Origin: Panaeolus papilionaceus
Taxonomy: Eukaryota > Basidiomycota > Agaricomycetes > Agaricales
Direction of reading: 5' to 3'
Length of the DNA: 64,000 nucleotides
NCBI GenBank assembly: GCA_015501605.1
Contig: JADNRZ010000006.1
Coordinates: forward strand, 682,001-746,000
Shown here: positions 10,923-23,994 of the stretch, in pieces
How positions within the stretch are numbered: position 1 is the stretch's first letter
Layout: each line of letters begins with the position of its first letter
Translations under genes and position numbers: made by a program
Notes under the pieces: model-generated
Databases searched by the model: none
Seen by the model: only the letters and a program-made list of their open reading frames with translations
Told to the model about the DNA's origin: nothing

Positions 10923-11765
10923 TGGAGCGTGCATCAGAATTTTTTTTTTTTTCCAATGCCGTGCATAAAACGTGTTACACCATTTGTTTTTGTCAAAGAC
11001 GTTCTTTATAGTTACCGCGACCGGTGTTATTTTCGGATCGAATTCCAGTTGGCACAATCTTTGTACTTCGCGGGGCAAATACCATCCCTCTCCTCCCTGC
11101 ATTTGAGTTGAACCACAACACCAATGAGGTGTGGAAAAGTGTCGTTTTGGAATGACATGACGCCACCCATATCGGTAAGGAAAAATCTCGGCTGTTTGTC
11201 CGAAGTCTGACGTTGTGGGTGTTTAGCGCTGAGCCCTGCTTTAAGCCCTGGAGGGGAGAGGCGCAAAAGTAGGCGAAACCTGCTCGATCCAGGTCCGTTG
11301 TCCGTTCGAAATTAGTTCGCAAGCGACAGCGTTTATCATTGATCTCTTGGCGACGCATTTCGCGTGATAAATCTCCGTGAAAAACTGGCAGAAGGACCAA
11401 CACCCCTGACTGCTTCGAGGAAAATCATGCATGCCACACCTGACAGAGCAGTGCTCAAACAAAAGAAGCTGAACATAGGTCATGGGATTTTTTTCTGATG
11501 TGGAGTCGAAGATGTAGAATCCACAGAGAGTTCATGAATATTAAAATTACAGAATTTATACAATGGACCTAGAGACGTTTCTATGTAGCGTTGACCGGAT
11601 GAGAGGTCAAGCCTTCTAAACGCGTTAAAATACCACCATGTGGGCAAAGATTACACGATCTTTAGTGCTGGGGCTGAAAATTTGTAGGAGATGATGTAGG
11701 TTGAAGAATGTAGCAGTGTTCCAGAAATATAATGTCGATAGCTATCAAAATTGCAGAAACTACCA
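10923..11765. other. Intergenic region between convergent genes
   Basis: Several short open frames occur on the minus strand (one of 136 codons at 10993-11403) but they show no family motif, no splice pattern and no support from composition. Nothing else seen. Confidence 0.5.
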
Positions 11766-12904
11766 TCATTGGTATCTAGTGTGCGAGTGATCATTAGAGG
11801 AACCATGTCCTACCAGAGGTCTTTCCTGGAGACCATTCGAGTACTAGGGTAAATTATTTTTCAGAAAAGGGAATATGAGAGAAATATGACAAATGGAGCT
11901 TACATATGGATCCAAGGGCTCCGGGGTTGCGTTCCAATGGTGGGTGGAAGGATGCGAAAGTGTCCGATAGGGAGTGGGATGCATTGGGTGGCGGGATTGT
12001 TGGTGGTGGGACATGTAGGCGTGATCATAACCTCTGGAAGGGTAGGAGGATTCGGGTATCATGGAGAGGACATTTGGATTGGAAGAGTGGTGAGAGTAAG
12101 GTGCAGATCGGTCACTGGCAAGTCGGGGTAACACTAGGTAAATTTTTTTGTAGACAACAAAACAAGTGGACATACAGCTGGCGACGTGCAGAGTCATGTT
12201 CTGGAGTAAGACTGTGCATATGGATGTAATTATCGCTATAGATGGGAATGAGATAAATTTAGAAAAGATTGAAGAGTTCTAATGATAACTCACTTTGACG
12301 GCCTGGACGACAAGGGCAACAAACTCAAATCCACGCCACCCCTCCTTGGTGGACTATGCTCCCTGGTAGGTGGAGTGGAAGACTCTGATAAACCGGATGA
12401 GCCTGCTGTGGATGGCCTCCCGTCTAAATCAACCGAGTCTCTCTTTGCAGCAGCTTTTTTGCGAACTGGGACACCTTCGGGCCACGAACACTGTTTGTTT
12501 TTTTGTCTAATGTTGAGGATGTATGAAAAGACGACATAAGGGATGAAGGACGTACCTCCCGCGAACCGTGCGTACAACGCATGCAGTTTGGCTTAGTTTC
12601 ATCACACTAAACAAGGGTCTCTCGTGAATAGAAAGCGATGATTGGTTTGAGCATGACACGGACCTTGATCTTCTTTACACGACATGTCATGCAGCCTGTC
12701 TTGCTTCGAGTGTATTTGGGACGCTTTCTAGCAGCAGCCTCTGTACGATGTGGTGGAGGTACGATATGAATTGGAGCATTGGGTGGCGGTGGGTAGTAGG
12801 AAGGGTGTGCAGAGAGGTAAGGGTCGGGTGTTGCGCTTGAAAATAATTAGTGTCGAGACGAGATATAATATAGAGTGGACATACTATGACATGCTTTCAG
12901 ACAT
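11766..12904 (-). CDS. Zn(II)2Cys6 transcription factor, small
   Basis: Fungal binuclear zinc-cluster DNA-binding protein. Exon 1 encodes only MSESMSY; exon 2 carries a Tyr/Pro-rich leader and the basic run KRPKYTRSKTG; the cluster is spread over three exons as GCMTCRVKKIK, CDETKPNCMRCTHGSRE and CSWPEGVPVRKKA, giving the spacing C-x2-C-x6-C-x6-C-x2-C-x6-C. A Ser/Pro-rich stretch (STPPTREHSPPRR) and a His/Pro/Tyr-rich tail follow, with the stop at 11766-11768. No Fungal_trans middle domain is visible and the protein is short (roughly 250 residues), so it resembles the small zinc-cluster factors with a lone N-terminal domain. The acceptor of the fourth intron was placed at CTTGCCAG because the nearer AG breaks the frame. 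Nuclear location and DNA binding are inferred from the domain. Confidence 0.85.
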
Positions 12905-15431
12905 GAATTCGAGAAGAGAGAAGCGGGACAAGACAGCTGTATTTTGAAATGGCTACGCGATTATAAAGGTGCAAGCAATGAATTTTGCGCCAATGTAATG
13001 GTTCGCGAATCGGTGTGGATCACGGAACATCAGATCTAAGGGTCGAATAAAGGTGGAAAAAAATAATAAAAATGCAAATATCCTAGGACTTTGTTATTTT
13101 TATTTTCCTCCGAGTCTTTTTAATCTATATTCCATACAAAATACAACCTCGGAAATAGGTTCAATTTCTTTGTTGACTCTCTTTTCTTGTTAATTCCCTT
13201 TTTAAGAAACTGAGCTTGCCATGACCGACTTTGTCCGATCATCATCAATTTCAAGTTTTGTTGTACCCCAACCCCTACTCTCTCTCTGTAATAAAATAAA
13301 ATGTGAAAAAAGTAGTATTATACTCATTCATTCACTAAATAAAATTATCTCCACCGCCGCGGTTCATAGTTGATCTGTTTCTCTCCTCCGTGGAACGCAT
13401 TCAGATACGATCATAATCGCATCTTCTGGACATCCATATGTCAGGCTGAGATCATCAAATTCACACACTCTGACTGCATGTGGAAATCATTTGCAAAACT
13501 CAACTCCCCTACAACTACACGTGGATCAAGATGCAATCGTTTTATTTTATTTTATTCGTTTTCTCTTTCTCGTCTTTACTTTCTCAGCACTCCACCTTAT
13601 AACACACCATTTCCAGACCGAGACCGTACTTACACTACACATTTGTTTTCTAATCATCCTCATAACGCCGACCTAACATTCTGCATTATATGCCCGATAC
13701 TAGTCAGCTTATTTCAACCGAGGATTTACCTTATCTATACTGTTGGTCCACGGACACTATCCAGAGTGAAGTCACTTGAGAACTCCTTAGAATACATAAA
13801 CAGTCATCAATCTTTGCTGTACTCTGCGCCTTTTCTCCTACAAACATATACAATACAATAACATGTCAATCCAATCTATCTAACTAACCAAGTCTTACCT
13901 GAACCATTTTATTTCATCTTTACGTTAATTATCAGCAGGTTCAAGTACCTAATGACCATGTGTTCGACTTTCAAAAAACGTGCAAACTAGCCAGGGTCAT
14001 GAGTCCCCTTTGCTTCGTGATAAAGGGCCGCTGCCCTCGACCGCTCATTTAAATCCTTTATATTGTTCACAAAAAATATTCCCTCCGTTCTTCTAATTCC
14101 CATATCTAAAACGGTGCCGGTTCTAGGGCACGGCGAACTGCTTGCGACTTTCTGACCATGACGTGAACAAAACAATCAACTTTTCAGATTCCAGCTCACC
14201 TTGTGCCACACCAAATCGATGAATAGATGCCAGCAACTAAACTCCCTTGCACATACTTCATTTGTGGCATCCATGGGACCCAAGTACAATGCCTCGCACC
14301 TTTCCACACTCCCAGTCTATTCATTCTACAATTATGTTGCACATGCCTTTCCGCCTTGAAATATCGCAGGGCTGTCGATGACGCACTCCAAGTTTCGCAT
14401 GCTATCGGGATTCTTTCTCAGTCTACAAACAAATCTCATCAAGCCTTCGATGTCCATTCTCTTACCCTTGTAGGTCCCTGAATTCTCATCCCTGCATCGC
14501 TTTTGCTTTAACAAGTCCACATGAATCACATACAAGCCAACCCCAACACACCTTAGCCTACTGTCTACATCGTTTTTCAAAAGTTATACACTTACCACTT
14601 GCGGCCTTTTCCATATTTTTCCCCCGTTTCTAAAAATAAATCAGGAGTTAACTCTGTTTAGCAACGGAGAGCACCCACTCTTGAGTGTTTTTGGGAAACG
14701 CCGAACTATAAATACTTGTATCACTAATACATCATACTAACAATCACATCTAACCGCCGTTTACAGTTCGGTAGCGTGCGGGTGATATTTACCTCTGAAT
14801 TCCTCCACAAGAATAGACAAGCATGGCACTCCCTATGGCCCACGGAGCCACCAATTTCGATCAACAAGCCTTCACTTCTGCTTTAAAGCCACCGCTAAGA
14901 ACGGATATCGACAGAACGAGTAACATTTCTGCATATATAAGACATCCTCCTTCCCACAGCACTCTCTTAGAAGTTTCACAATCCTGCCCAACCATGTTCA
15001 GACGGTGGAGAGAAGCTTTTCCGTTTACTCCTGTCTGCAATTTTGCGACTTCGAAACCTCCATACTCTGATCCTTAATGAGAATACCAGGTAAGGGGACG
15101 CCCAACATCGAGAATTTCGGGTGCCAATACACCCCTGTAATTCTTCTTGATGTTATATGTCGATCAACAACCGTTTAAGCGTCCAATTCTTACGCGTACA
15201 GAAGCGTAACTCAGGAACACTGTGCTCGAGGAATTATTAGAGTATCGATATACGGGAGGCCCAGGTGTAATGATCCACGAAAGAATGTACAATGGTAATT
15301 ACAGCGAAAAGGAAAACAACAGATAGCAGCAGAATGAACACACACACATGAAACTTGAGAGTAGACGAAACAAAAAAAGGCTTACTGGACACCAAGTCAC
15401 AGTGTCGACAGAAAAAGGAAGCGTTTAGAGC
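12905..15431. other. 2.5-kb region without a recognised gene
   Basis: AT-rich near 13.0-13.9 kb. Open frames on both strands (for example 13370-13861 plus and 14823-15077 plus) lack family motifs and consistent splicing. It could hold promoter and leader sequence of the zinc-cluster gene or a non-coding transcript; I see no tRNA, repeat array or transposon ends. Confidence 0.5.
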
Positions 15432-17168
15432 TTAATGAGGGGGTGAATCACCATGGCCTGTTCCTGGGCGCGAAAGACTGTTACTTTTTGAGAGTGAGAA
15501 ATCCTTTGCATTATACAGGCAACGAAGCGGCGAACTTACCCATCCCGGGAACGTCTACTGGATTTAGGCCAATTCCAGACCTGTCTAATCCAGCGTGCCA
15601 TATGAACCTCTTGCTTCATGTTATTCACGATCCAGCAGTGAGAAAGCAGATCCTTGGGTGTGGGTCGTGTAGTAGGATCAGAGATCAGCCTGAGAGCATT
15701 TTGTGAGATGCAGGGAACGCTTCATGACAGTCCAGAGGAATATAAGACGAGGCCTTACGTTTGCTTGATAAAGTCTTTCATCTCATCGGACCATTCAATC
15801 CCAGGTTCGTCCTCCAGCCTGGGAGGCTAAACAGGGACAAATTAGAATCATAAAAAAGAAGCTTTGAAAAAGTAGGTGTACTTCTCCGGTTGTGATGGAC
15901 ATCATCAGTTCAATGGGAGGAAGGTCATTGGGGAACGGGAATCGGTTCTGAACAAGTTCCAGGAGAGAGATGCCTGTTGACCACACATCTGCACGGATCG
16001 TGTATTCATGTCCGCAGATACGTTCAGGCTACGAAGAGAAGGAACTTGAATTAATGACCTTGCGGATCAAGCAGAAGCAAAACACCTACAGCCATGTAGA
16101 AACTCGTTCCAGTGAATGTACCTGCAAGTGAATTCACAAGTTCTCCGGAGACACCGAAATCGCAAAGCTTGACAACACCCTCCCGAGAAAGAAGGATATT
16201 GGAAGGTTTGATATCTCTATGGATTGTCTTCTGGCTGTGTAGATAGGCTAACCCTTGAAGAACCTTTGCGCGACAAAAGTGTTATCAAGAGTCGTAGTCA
16301 TGATGAAATGAAAACATACCCCTTCCGCCAACCTTCCAGCGATCTTTTCCCCAACAATAGCCTCTCGCTCCTTGATGCGCTTGCCAACGGATTCAAGACT
16401 TCCTCCTTCGCCAAATTCCATCAATATTTTGATTTCGCTCGATGATGGCGTCATGTATGTGCCATACCATTTGATGATGTTAGGGTGTTGAGCGTTGGCC
16501 GCAATGGAAAGTTCTCGAATTAGCTGCTTCCTCGGTGCAGATAGTGTCGTGATAGTTTTGCGCGCCATGAGCACACCCGTAGGTTTATGCCTGACTTTGT
16601 GAACGGCTCCGCCAGCGCCTTCGCCCAATTCAGATATTTCTTCAAATGAAGCATCAGAGAACTCTTCGGGTAAGATTCGCTTGTCCTGCGTGGAAGCTGT
16701 GGTAGCGGGAGCGCTGATCCTGATTGCTTCAAGTTCAGTGACCAATTCACGAAGATTATCAAGAGTTTCTGATGCTTTGTGGGCGGGCATGACAGTTACG
16801 GATTCAGGTCTAATGGTTTTCTCCTCTTGATGGGCACTGACTGCGGGTTCCTCATGAGGACCGCCCGCATAACTTTCGAAAAGAGAGCCCCCTGTTGGAG
16901 CTTTGATCTGTAGTTTAATCTTTGGTGGTCCAGGCCTAGAACTAGGTGGTTTAGGGATAGCTAGTGTAAGGGGAGGAGGTGCCGATTGACGAGGAATCTC
17001 GGGCTGAGTTGCAGGAGGTGAAAGAGAGAGAGAAAGAGTTGGCCTTGGAGGAGCTCGACGATGAGCAGATGGCTCTGCCGATATGGTTGGTGGAGGTAAC
17101 GGAGATGCAGACCGATTGATACTGCGAGGACCCATCGGTCTTTGCAAGACCGTAGATTTTGTGTCCAT
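15432..17168 (-). CDS. MKK1: MAP kinase kinase of the cell-wall-integrity type (MKK1/2 family)
   Basis: Dual-specificity kinase of the STE7 group. A long Pro/Ser-rich N-terminus precedes the kinase domain: glycine loop [12 protein letters not shown], catalytic Lys in [21 protein letters not shown], and the activation segment [19 protein letters not shown]. That segment, with Ser and Thr at the phosphorylation positions, matches MKK1/2 rather than PBS2 or STE7. Later motifs are [33 protein letters not shown]. The final exon is tiny and ends [12 protein letters not shown] at 15432-15434. In yeast, Bck1 phosphorylates Mkk1/2, which activates Slt2. The start at 17168 is the first ATG in frame; a preceding exon is possible because the frame stays open with a plausible acceptor upstream. 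About seven short introns. Confidence 0.9.
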
Positions 17169-20102
17169 TGGGATTGAGTCGACGGTGAATGGTTTGTTCA
17201 AAGCTGGCTGGATAAAGATGATTTGGTTTTGAGGTTATGATACATCAAATGGGGTAACAAAATAACTCCGCTGATTGCCTCGTTGTCACAGAGATAGTGT
17301 CTGTGTCCTTAACTTCAAACCAGTACATACATGCATACTCCAGTATCATCTTTTAGCAAGGAGAGAACAATGTTTAGCCATATAACGACGACTAATCCCT
17401 TTCTTCTCAATATTCCCAATAATACCACGGTTCACTTGACGACCAGTAAGACACGGATGCTCTGTACCTCTGTATATCAACTTCCATCTCGCGTTTTGCC
17501 AATCATCAGTTTATATAAATGCTCCCATCACGATCAAAGGGGTACTGCAAAGAACAGCCCTGTTGAGCGTACTGCTTGTAAGAACATAGCTAGAAGAGAG
17601 ACCACACATAATAGGAAACATGTAGAGCAGCAGTCGACCACATCGACGGAGGATCATAGACTTAGATTCCGAGTCTTGGAGTCCCTAAAAACGTTGAAAT
17701 CAAGTTGTGCCTGTCAAGGTACAGTTCGTTTCCGATACCCTCGGTTGGAACCATGCATCTATGTGTGGGCCATCATTGCGAAGGCTGCTGTCATTTCTGA
17801 ATTAACTTCATCTCACCAGAAGCGATGATGATGCCGACGGCCACGACATACGGAATGTCCCTAACGGAGTCCTCAGTGATTGGGTGGTCCCTTTCAAGAC
17901 CTCCCAAAGTCGGGGCGGCTTCTGTTGCTCGAATTAAGTTCGGCTCGGTCAACATTCCATACTCAGGTATCACACATGATGCTATTGTTCTGTTGAACGG
18001 GTTAAACTCTGTCAGTCGACCTCTGATGAACCTTGATGCTCACATCTGCTTATTATTTAAAGGATCCAGCCCCCTAAGGGCTCAAGCCGATTCAGGAAGT
18101 ATTAACAGTCTAGCCTTCATATATTGGCCCAGTCGATGTACCAGTCTCATTCACCGTCCTGAAAGTAAAATGGACCTGAAACAACGGGAGGCGTGAAGGC
18201 GAAGGCGAAGGTGCGAGGAACTTGAAAGGTGGCTGCACTCAACACATACAATACCTAAATGATAAATATCTTGACACGGGTCATGATGTAAAGGCAGTCT
18301 CTCCTAGATGTGAATGTCAGCTATGGGTTAGATGCACGTCACTTTGCAAATGGAAAGCACAACCATACCAACTATCATGATGGTACAAGTGTTCCAAACA
18401 GAATGTGTCTCACACTGGCAAGCAAGTAGTTGGACAGGTGTAAGAGGGGTTCAAACCAACCACGAGGCCGCTTGGATACTGCTGTAATCAATCCCTTTGT
18501 CCTGCGGAATTCTGACTGATTAAAGCGGGGAACTCTAGCCGGGTGGCCGAGCCAGAACGAAAGGATGATCCAAATGGGATCACTTGCTTCAAGACATTTT
18601 CCTGGCAGTGCATGCTCCCATACAATCTAACGATTGAGGAAGGAAAAGTCACCAGTCCTAGTCACGAGTGACAAAGATATCATGATGACCGTCGGGGGGC
18701 ATTCCTAGTGGGCGTGTTTGAGGAGCAGAGCAGTGTTTGCCATTCAGCCGGGGCCGGACTTTACTGTCTTAAGTCAACATTGACGTATTGACAGTTGAAC
18801 ACATTCGCAGCTGAGATCTCTAGAACACAGGGAGAGAAGACCAGAATCGGGAGTAATGACCCAGTGGTGATGCCCTACCAGAAGTCGAGCTGGCGAAGTA
18901 TATCAAGTTGCCGAGAGTCGCCGTCTTCCTGTGAATGCGGCCACGAGTTTTATGTTCTTTTGACGACACCAAAGATGGCGGAAATCCCTACGATATGTGT
19001 GAACGAGGACCAGAGTATACGGAGGACACCGCTTGAGCAGAACAGACAACATCGAAGAAGCGGGATTGTAATTTGGGGCTAGTTATATATGCCAATAATC
19101 AATGAGGGACTTCAGAGAAGCGAGACTCCGAATCCGAAAGGTCCAAATATCAAAATTTCCCTTCATGTAGTGTAGAGGACGTGCCAAACCCAAGCGTGGC
19201 GAGTTGTAATTGTGTTGAACTTGTGGTCATCCGAGTCCTCCAGACAAGCCGTGACATCGGAGCGCCAAAAGAACTCTCACGGCCTTCTGGGGTGACACTT
19301 ATAATGGGTCCTCGATGAAGGACCCACAGTAAAGGCCTTTTGACTGCCAATAGGACTACAATTCCCTCCTAGATAGTATTTCCATAGGGTACCGCGACTT
19401 CAGTGGTTAAATCTATTGTTCAAACGGGTTATGAAAATTCCGACTTGTGCATGCAAAGTCGCATGGCGCCTATTTCTGAGCAACAGATCACTGATGACAC
19501 ACACAAATTGTCCTTGTGATACGATACAGATCTCCTTAGATCCAGAATATACAAACTTCGAGTCAAAATATTCCCAAGAGGAATTGATTTAGTTACGCTC
19601 CGGTTTGGAGCTACTATCTTTTTCACGAGTTTTGTGTTGACATTTCGACCTATTCTTGGACGGCTATCTCGGCGTGCCGGTACGCTAAGTGATAACAAGT
19701 CCCTTAATTCAGCCAGACTGTTTATCCGACGGTTTAAACTATTCTTGAAGTATGTACTTGATCGGGAAGTGGTGAGTATCGGACTTGTATGCATTAGAAT
19801 TTGGACCCTCCAACGTCATGCCTGTTTAAAATCGTTTGCCAGATTGGTCATCACAACTTATATAGCAGCTATGTGCGCATCAAAGTTCTTTCTTTATTCT
19901 TTTTTGAGCGTTCAACAGTTGCTTTTTGCGTTCGATGTCTATGAAAATTGTAGTCGAGACTTGAAGCGCCAATCACTTTGTCACTCAGCCGGTCACACAT
20001 TGTGTGTGAGTTAATGTCACGTCTGTTGGGCAAATTCACTCTCCGCTGCGGCATCTAAAGTTGAAGTTGTTCGTCCACTGTCATAACCATAAGGATATCA
20101 TC
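17169..20102. other. 2.9-kb region without a recognised gene
   Basis: The largest gene-free block in the window, lying between the divergent MKK and NAA50 genes. Open frames of 165 codons or fewer occur (17331-17828, 17825-18196, 18795-19082, 19634-20014) but none shows a motif or coherent exon chain. A B-box-like GGTTCAAACC near 18449 has no proper A-box. Could be decayed sequence, long leaders or a non-coding gene. Confidence 0.5.
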
Positions 20103-20773
20103 ATGTCATCAAACAATACAACTACCTCGTTAAAAGTTTCGCTCTCCTCAATTACTCCAAACAATATCGGTACCGTTCGCAAACTGAACTCGGTACTTTT
20201 CCCAATAAAATATAGTGAAAAATTCTACAAAGACATCCAAGCGCCTGAAGTTGAAGAGTTTTGCAAACTTGGTGTGTTGTATATTTGCTGTCGACGGTGT
20301 TATGATAAACTGGAGCGCTAATAACGAAATTCCAGTCTATTACAATGATATCCCTGTTTGTTCCACTGGCAGTGAACGCATTTGATATTTTGTTAACTTC
20401 TCGTTCCTATCCATAGGTCGGCACCATTTGCTGCCGTCAAGAGACGATTGACGGGCAAAATGTCCTGTACCTTATGACTATGGGCATATTGGCGGTGCGC
20501 TTTGCTCTTTCAGTTCCTGTGGTGGTGATTAAATATCGTACACAGCCCTACCGATCTCGAAAATTGGGCTCGCAAACGCTCTCTGCTGTTCTAGCAGCTG
20601 CAGCAGACCACAAACCCAAAGTTGACAAGATTTATCTCCACGTCCAAGTTTCCAATGCGGATGCCAAAAGGTTTTACGAGAGTCATGACTTCAAGGAAAT
20701 ACGGGTCCACGAAAATTATTATAAAAAGATTACACCAGCTGACGCTTGGGTGCTTGAGAAGACATTCTCCTAA
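20103..20773 (+). CDS. NAA50: N-alpha-acetyltransferase 50 (GNAT family)
   Basis: Catalytic N-terminal acetyltransferase of the NatE type, associated with the NatA complex on ribosomes and needed for sister-chromatid cohesion in animals. Four exons: the first gives the family start with SITPNNIGTVRKLNSVLFP and YSEKFYKDI; the second is a short piece YYNDIP; the third gives VGTICCRQE and LYLMTMGILA; the last gives PYRSRKLGSQTL, an acetyl-CoA loop R/Q-x-x-G-x-G/A variant, then KIYLHVQVSNADAKRFYES and the end DAWVLEKTFS. Introns are 20272..20318, about 20339..20416 and 20496..about 20546. The total of about 160 residues fits the family. The start ATG at 20103 is the first in frame and followed by Ser. 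Confidence 0.93.
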
Positions 20774-21006
20774 GCCATTATACAGAAAAGGAAGGCATTA
20801 CAAAAGGTTAGTCATATCGGAGCGCAGCTCTCTCCAGAACTAAACCTGCATTACACTAATATGTTGTGAGTAGGACAATTATGTATAAATCCGTCTAAAA
20901 ATAAAAATACGCCCATAAAAAGTCCTATCAGCAGGGTGCATTAGTGTTTCGCGTCACTATAATTCCACTCTAACAACTTACCGTTCAGACTGGAGAAAGA
21001 TCCCCA

Positions 21007-21867
21007 TCAGGACCATGAATCTTCGACTTTACCGCAACTCTTCACGAGCTGACAATCTCGTCAGATCCGATGGACAACATGGGACAACAGAGCACTCACT
21101 TGATGTCGTTTCAAGGCATCCTTCCTTGTAAAAGTTTTTCCACAACCCCCATTGCATAGGTAGGGCTTCTCCCCGGTATGAGTTTCGCGATGTCGTTTCA
21201 AATCGTGCTGTCGGTTGAACGAAAGCGAACACAGATCGCAGGAAAATGGCCGCGTCGGAGATGTTGGGTAATCAGACGAGATTCCAATCGTCTGGTGCAT
21301 CGGGATATCGGGGTAGAGTGGTTGTGGACTTTGGCTCATTCCATGTGTGGGTGATGGTAGTCTTGCAAAGGAGTTGGAACGTACACGTCCTCCTGAGGAA
21401 TTAGGGGAGCCTGGCGAGGGCCCTTGCTGGTACGGCGAATAACCATGTGATGCATGCTGCTGGTACGAGTAATGGGGCACAGTGGATTGAGGTCGAGGGA
21501 TATGATGAGAGTGAGATGAACGATGGCCCTGCGCCTGAATATAATTCATCGGCACATTGCCGTTTGGTGGCATCGATGCGTATCCATGTTGACTGCCTTG
21601 CGGGGAACTTGGGTAGGTTGGAGAGGTTGGGTAATATGCAGACGCATAACCTGAAGGAATAGCATCTCCACCATTGTACACTGGTGAGACGGGGTGTGTT
21701 GGTGAGCTCGGGCTTATTGGTGTCGGTGACTGATACACATTCTGAGAGTAAGCACCCGTAGAATATTGCTGTTGGGTATTCCACTGCACAGAGGAAGGAT
21801 ACTGTAAACGAGCGCTTAGGATCAGCAATGACGGAGGTGGCGAAGGACGTACCTTGTTAGTGTTCAT
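21007..21867 (-). CDS. C2H2 zinc-finger transcription factor, two fingers near the C-terminus
   Basis: Probable nuclear DNA-binding regulator. Exon 1 is only MNTNK; a long Ser/Pro/Tyr/Gln-rich region follows ([27 protein letters not shown]), typical of an activation domain. The first finger is [19 protein letters not shown] with a standard HTGEKPY linker. The second is [21 protein letters not shown], and the last exon adds LVKSCGK before the stop at 21007-21009, so the fourth zinc ligand appears to be Cys rather than His. An intron separates the third and fourth ligand, directly after KRHQ. Fungal paralogues with the pattern RKDALKRH are common in basidiomycetes; no specific function can be assigned. 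An additional 5' exon upstream of 21867 cannot be excluded. Confidence 0.85.
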
Positions 21868-22660
21868 GTTGGACCTAAGTTGGGGTGAGTTGAACAAAGA
21901 TCCATAGCGTTTGAAATCCCGGTCTTATAGCATTATGGAACTCTTAGTACCACTAGGACGTGCCTGAAGAAATGAAAAATTTGATTTGAATGTCATCTTG
22001 TTACATGTTAACGGAACAGGTGAAAAGGAATGGTCCCGCGCCTGGGTCGGGACTAGTGACTTGAAGAAGGTTAGGCTCCCAGCCCGCAGCCGACAGAGGT
22101 TGTAGACTTTTGGAGATGAAATCGGGATAACATATAAATTGATCAGGGCCGGGTTTTTCGTACATGGGTTAGATGTACATGTCCTATCCAGGAACGACAT
22201 TAGTTCATCCATAAGCATGACGTTTGGTCCTGTTATCGTTCTACTCAAACAATCTGTCAACCCATTCCTCAACAGGTCCTACCGCCTATACTTTGAAATT
22301 GCTCCATCTATCTATCAATATTATTCTCTCCTGTTAAGTCGCTCACGGGTTTTCCATGCCCTGATTCACTCTTATCTTGAGAATTCTGTTTGCGTGTCAA
22401 TGATCACTGGCATTCAAATCCTTTTCAAATAAACCCTTCCTAAGTTTTCTGCACATCAAAAAACCCTTTTCATAACTATGGAAACCGTTTACTCACACAA
22501 ATTACAGAACGATCTTTGCGTCATTATTTAACTCATTCTATTTACAAAGCAATCCAGAAGTTGGAGAACTTGTTGTATTAAAAAAACCCTTTGCAGCTTC
22601 CAAGAAATATGAATTTGTCACTCCGTCAAATCAAGAACGCCCGGACCCCTTGGAGCGGCA
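21868..22660. other. Intergenic region, nothing recognised
   Basis: Upstream flank of the C2H2 gene. Short open frames on both strands (for example 21925-22272 minus) have no motif. No repeat or RNA gene seen. Confidence 0.45.
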
Positions 22661-23683
22661 CTAGTAAGAGATTGGTCCTGGTGCCTGATGTGCAGAAGCC
22701 AGTTGCTTCACCGAAGGTGTAGTGGTCGCGTTGACCATCCTAATCCCCACAGTTGTGGTGTCGTGCGTGTCTATTAGGCACGACCATATTGCCAATAATG
22801 TCTTTCTGGTTCTAACTGGTGATCATATCATTGAATCGCGCTGTATCCAATAACCGAGCAAAGATGGAAGTCGGTCAATCAGTTGTATACAAAGCTAAGC
22901 ACGGCTTTCTTAATTCAGGTGAATCAGCTCTGTGGGCTCAGGCCTCGGGTCCCCATCAAATATCTCCCCTTGGATTTGTTAGGGGTCATCAATTCTCTTT
23001 TTTGCTAAGCATTTATTTATCGAAGATACCTTTCAAGCTCCAACCTCCTGATTCCGAACGAGTCAACATGGGTTCTGTGTAGAGGTGCCCATACTGGGTT
23101 ACTTCCAGGATTGGTTACACTCAACTTTCAAGAGGGTCCCCAACCGCATTAACTCAAAAGTGTCAAGATGAATTACTCATCTGACTCTGGAGACCTTAGA
23201 CATGTTGATGTTCACAATTCTAAGTATGTCGTCAAGCGGACTGAGAGGTTCCGGCATTGAAACGTTCATTTATTCCTTCCAACCCGTCATTATCTATACT
23301 TACTTGGACATCATCCCCGAAATGTATCGGTAACCATGCGTTCTTTCTTGCGTCTCAGCAACCCTACAAACAACCCTTTCAACCCTTGACGCATACGATG
23401 AGCGCTCGCTAGGTGTAATTACATCCATTTTGGGTTGCGGGGAACTTTTTTCTTTCACAGGTCGCGGCTCTGAAGGATCGCGCTTAATGTCGGGTTTATT
23501 CTGTCTGATGTCAATCGTATTACTCGGAATTGGTAGGAAAAGCGCATAAAACAACATGTTGGCGCTGCTACCTGTTCAAACGCTGAACAACAAGTGGAGG
23601 CGAAATGGCGCCAGGCGACGTTTCGATGGCATGGCAGTTGCGTAAAGATAATGCACGACAAACAGACTCTCAAGAGGGTTCAT
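22661..23683 (-). CDS. Doubtful small multi-exon gene
   Basis: Not recognised. Pieces that look coding on the minus strand are an ATG at 23683 beginning MNPLESLFVVHYLY and running to a GTTTGA donor; a charged segment after an acceptor near 23502 with SEPRPVKEKSSPQPK, RVERVVCRVAETQE and GYRYISGMMSK before a GTAAGT; and a short terminal piece after CTAATAG near 22766, with TTVGIRMVNATTTPSV and GPISY before TAG at 22661-22663. I could not join all pieces in one frame, so this may be one gene, two small ones, a pseudogene or chance. Confidence 0.25.
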
Positions 23684-23994
23684 GTAAAATTTGGAGCTCT
23701 GGCAGTTTAAGACAAAGCAGGACTAAAATCGCAGAACTACAATTTCGGTACCGAGTTCTCCAACTAATTTAACGATATTTCGAATATACACAATTCCACG
23801 GAATGGCCCGCACGCGATGTTTTATGTATCCAAGGGGCAGTTTCGCGTCACCGATGTCAATGGAGGGTCTACATAGCACGAGGAGCCTGTCAGTAAGTTG
23901 AATGGCTTTCACGATGATTGCCAGAACTTACAGGTAAGTAATCGGTCAGATTTTTCCAACATTCAGAGCCTGAGATCACCCGGACGCAAGTAGC
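23684..23994. other. Intergenic region downstream of COG7
   Basis: About 310 bp of 3' flank. Nothing recognised. Confidence 0.5.

Noticed and set aside
10993..11403. 136-codon minus-strand open frame in the gap after the aspartic protease
   Set aside because: No motif, no splice structure, overlapped by two other frames of similar quality.
18410..18470. tRNA-like A-box and GGTTCAAACC B-box
   Set aside because: Box spacing of about 34 nt is too short and no cloverleaf with acceptor stem could be drawn.
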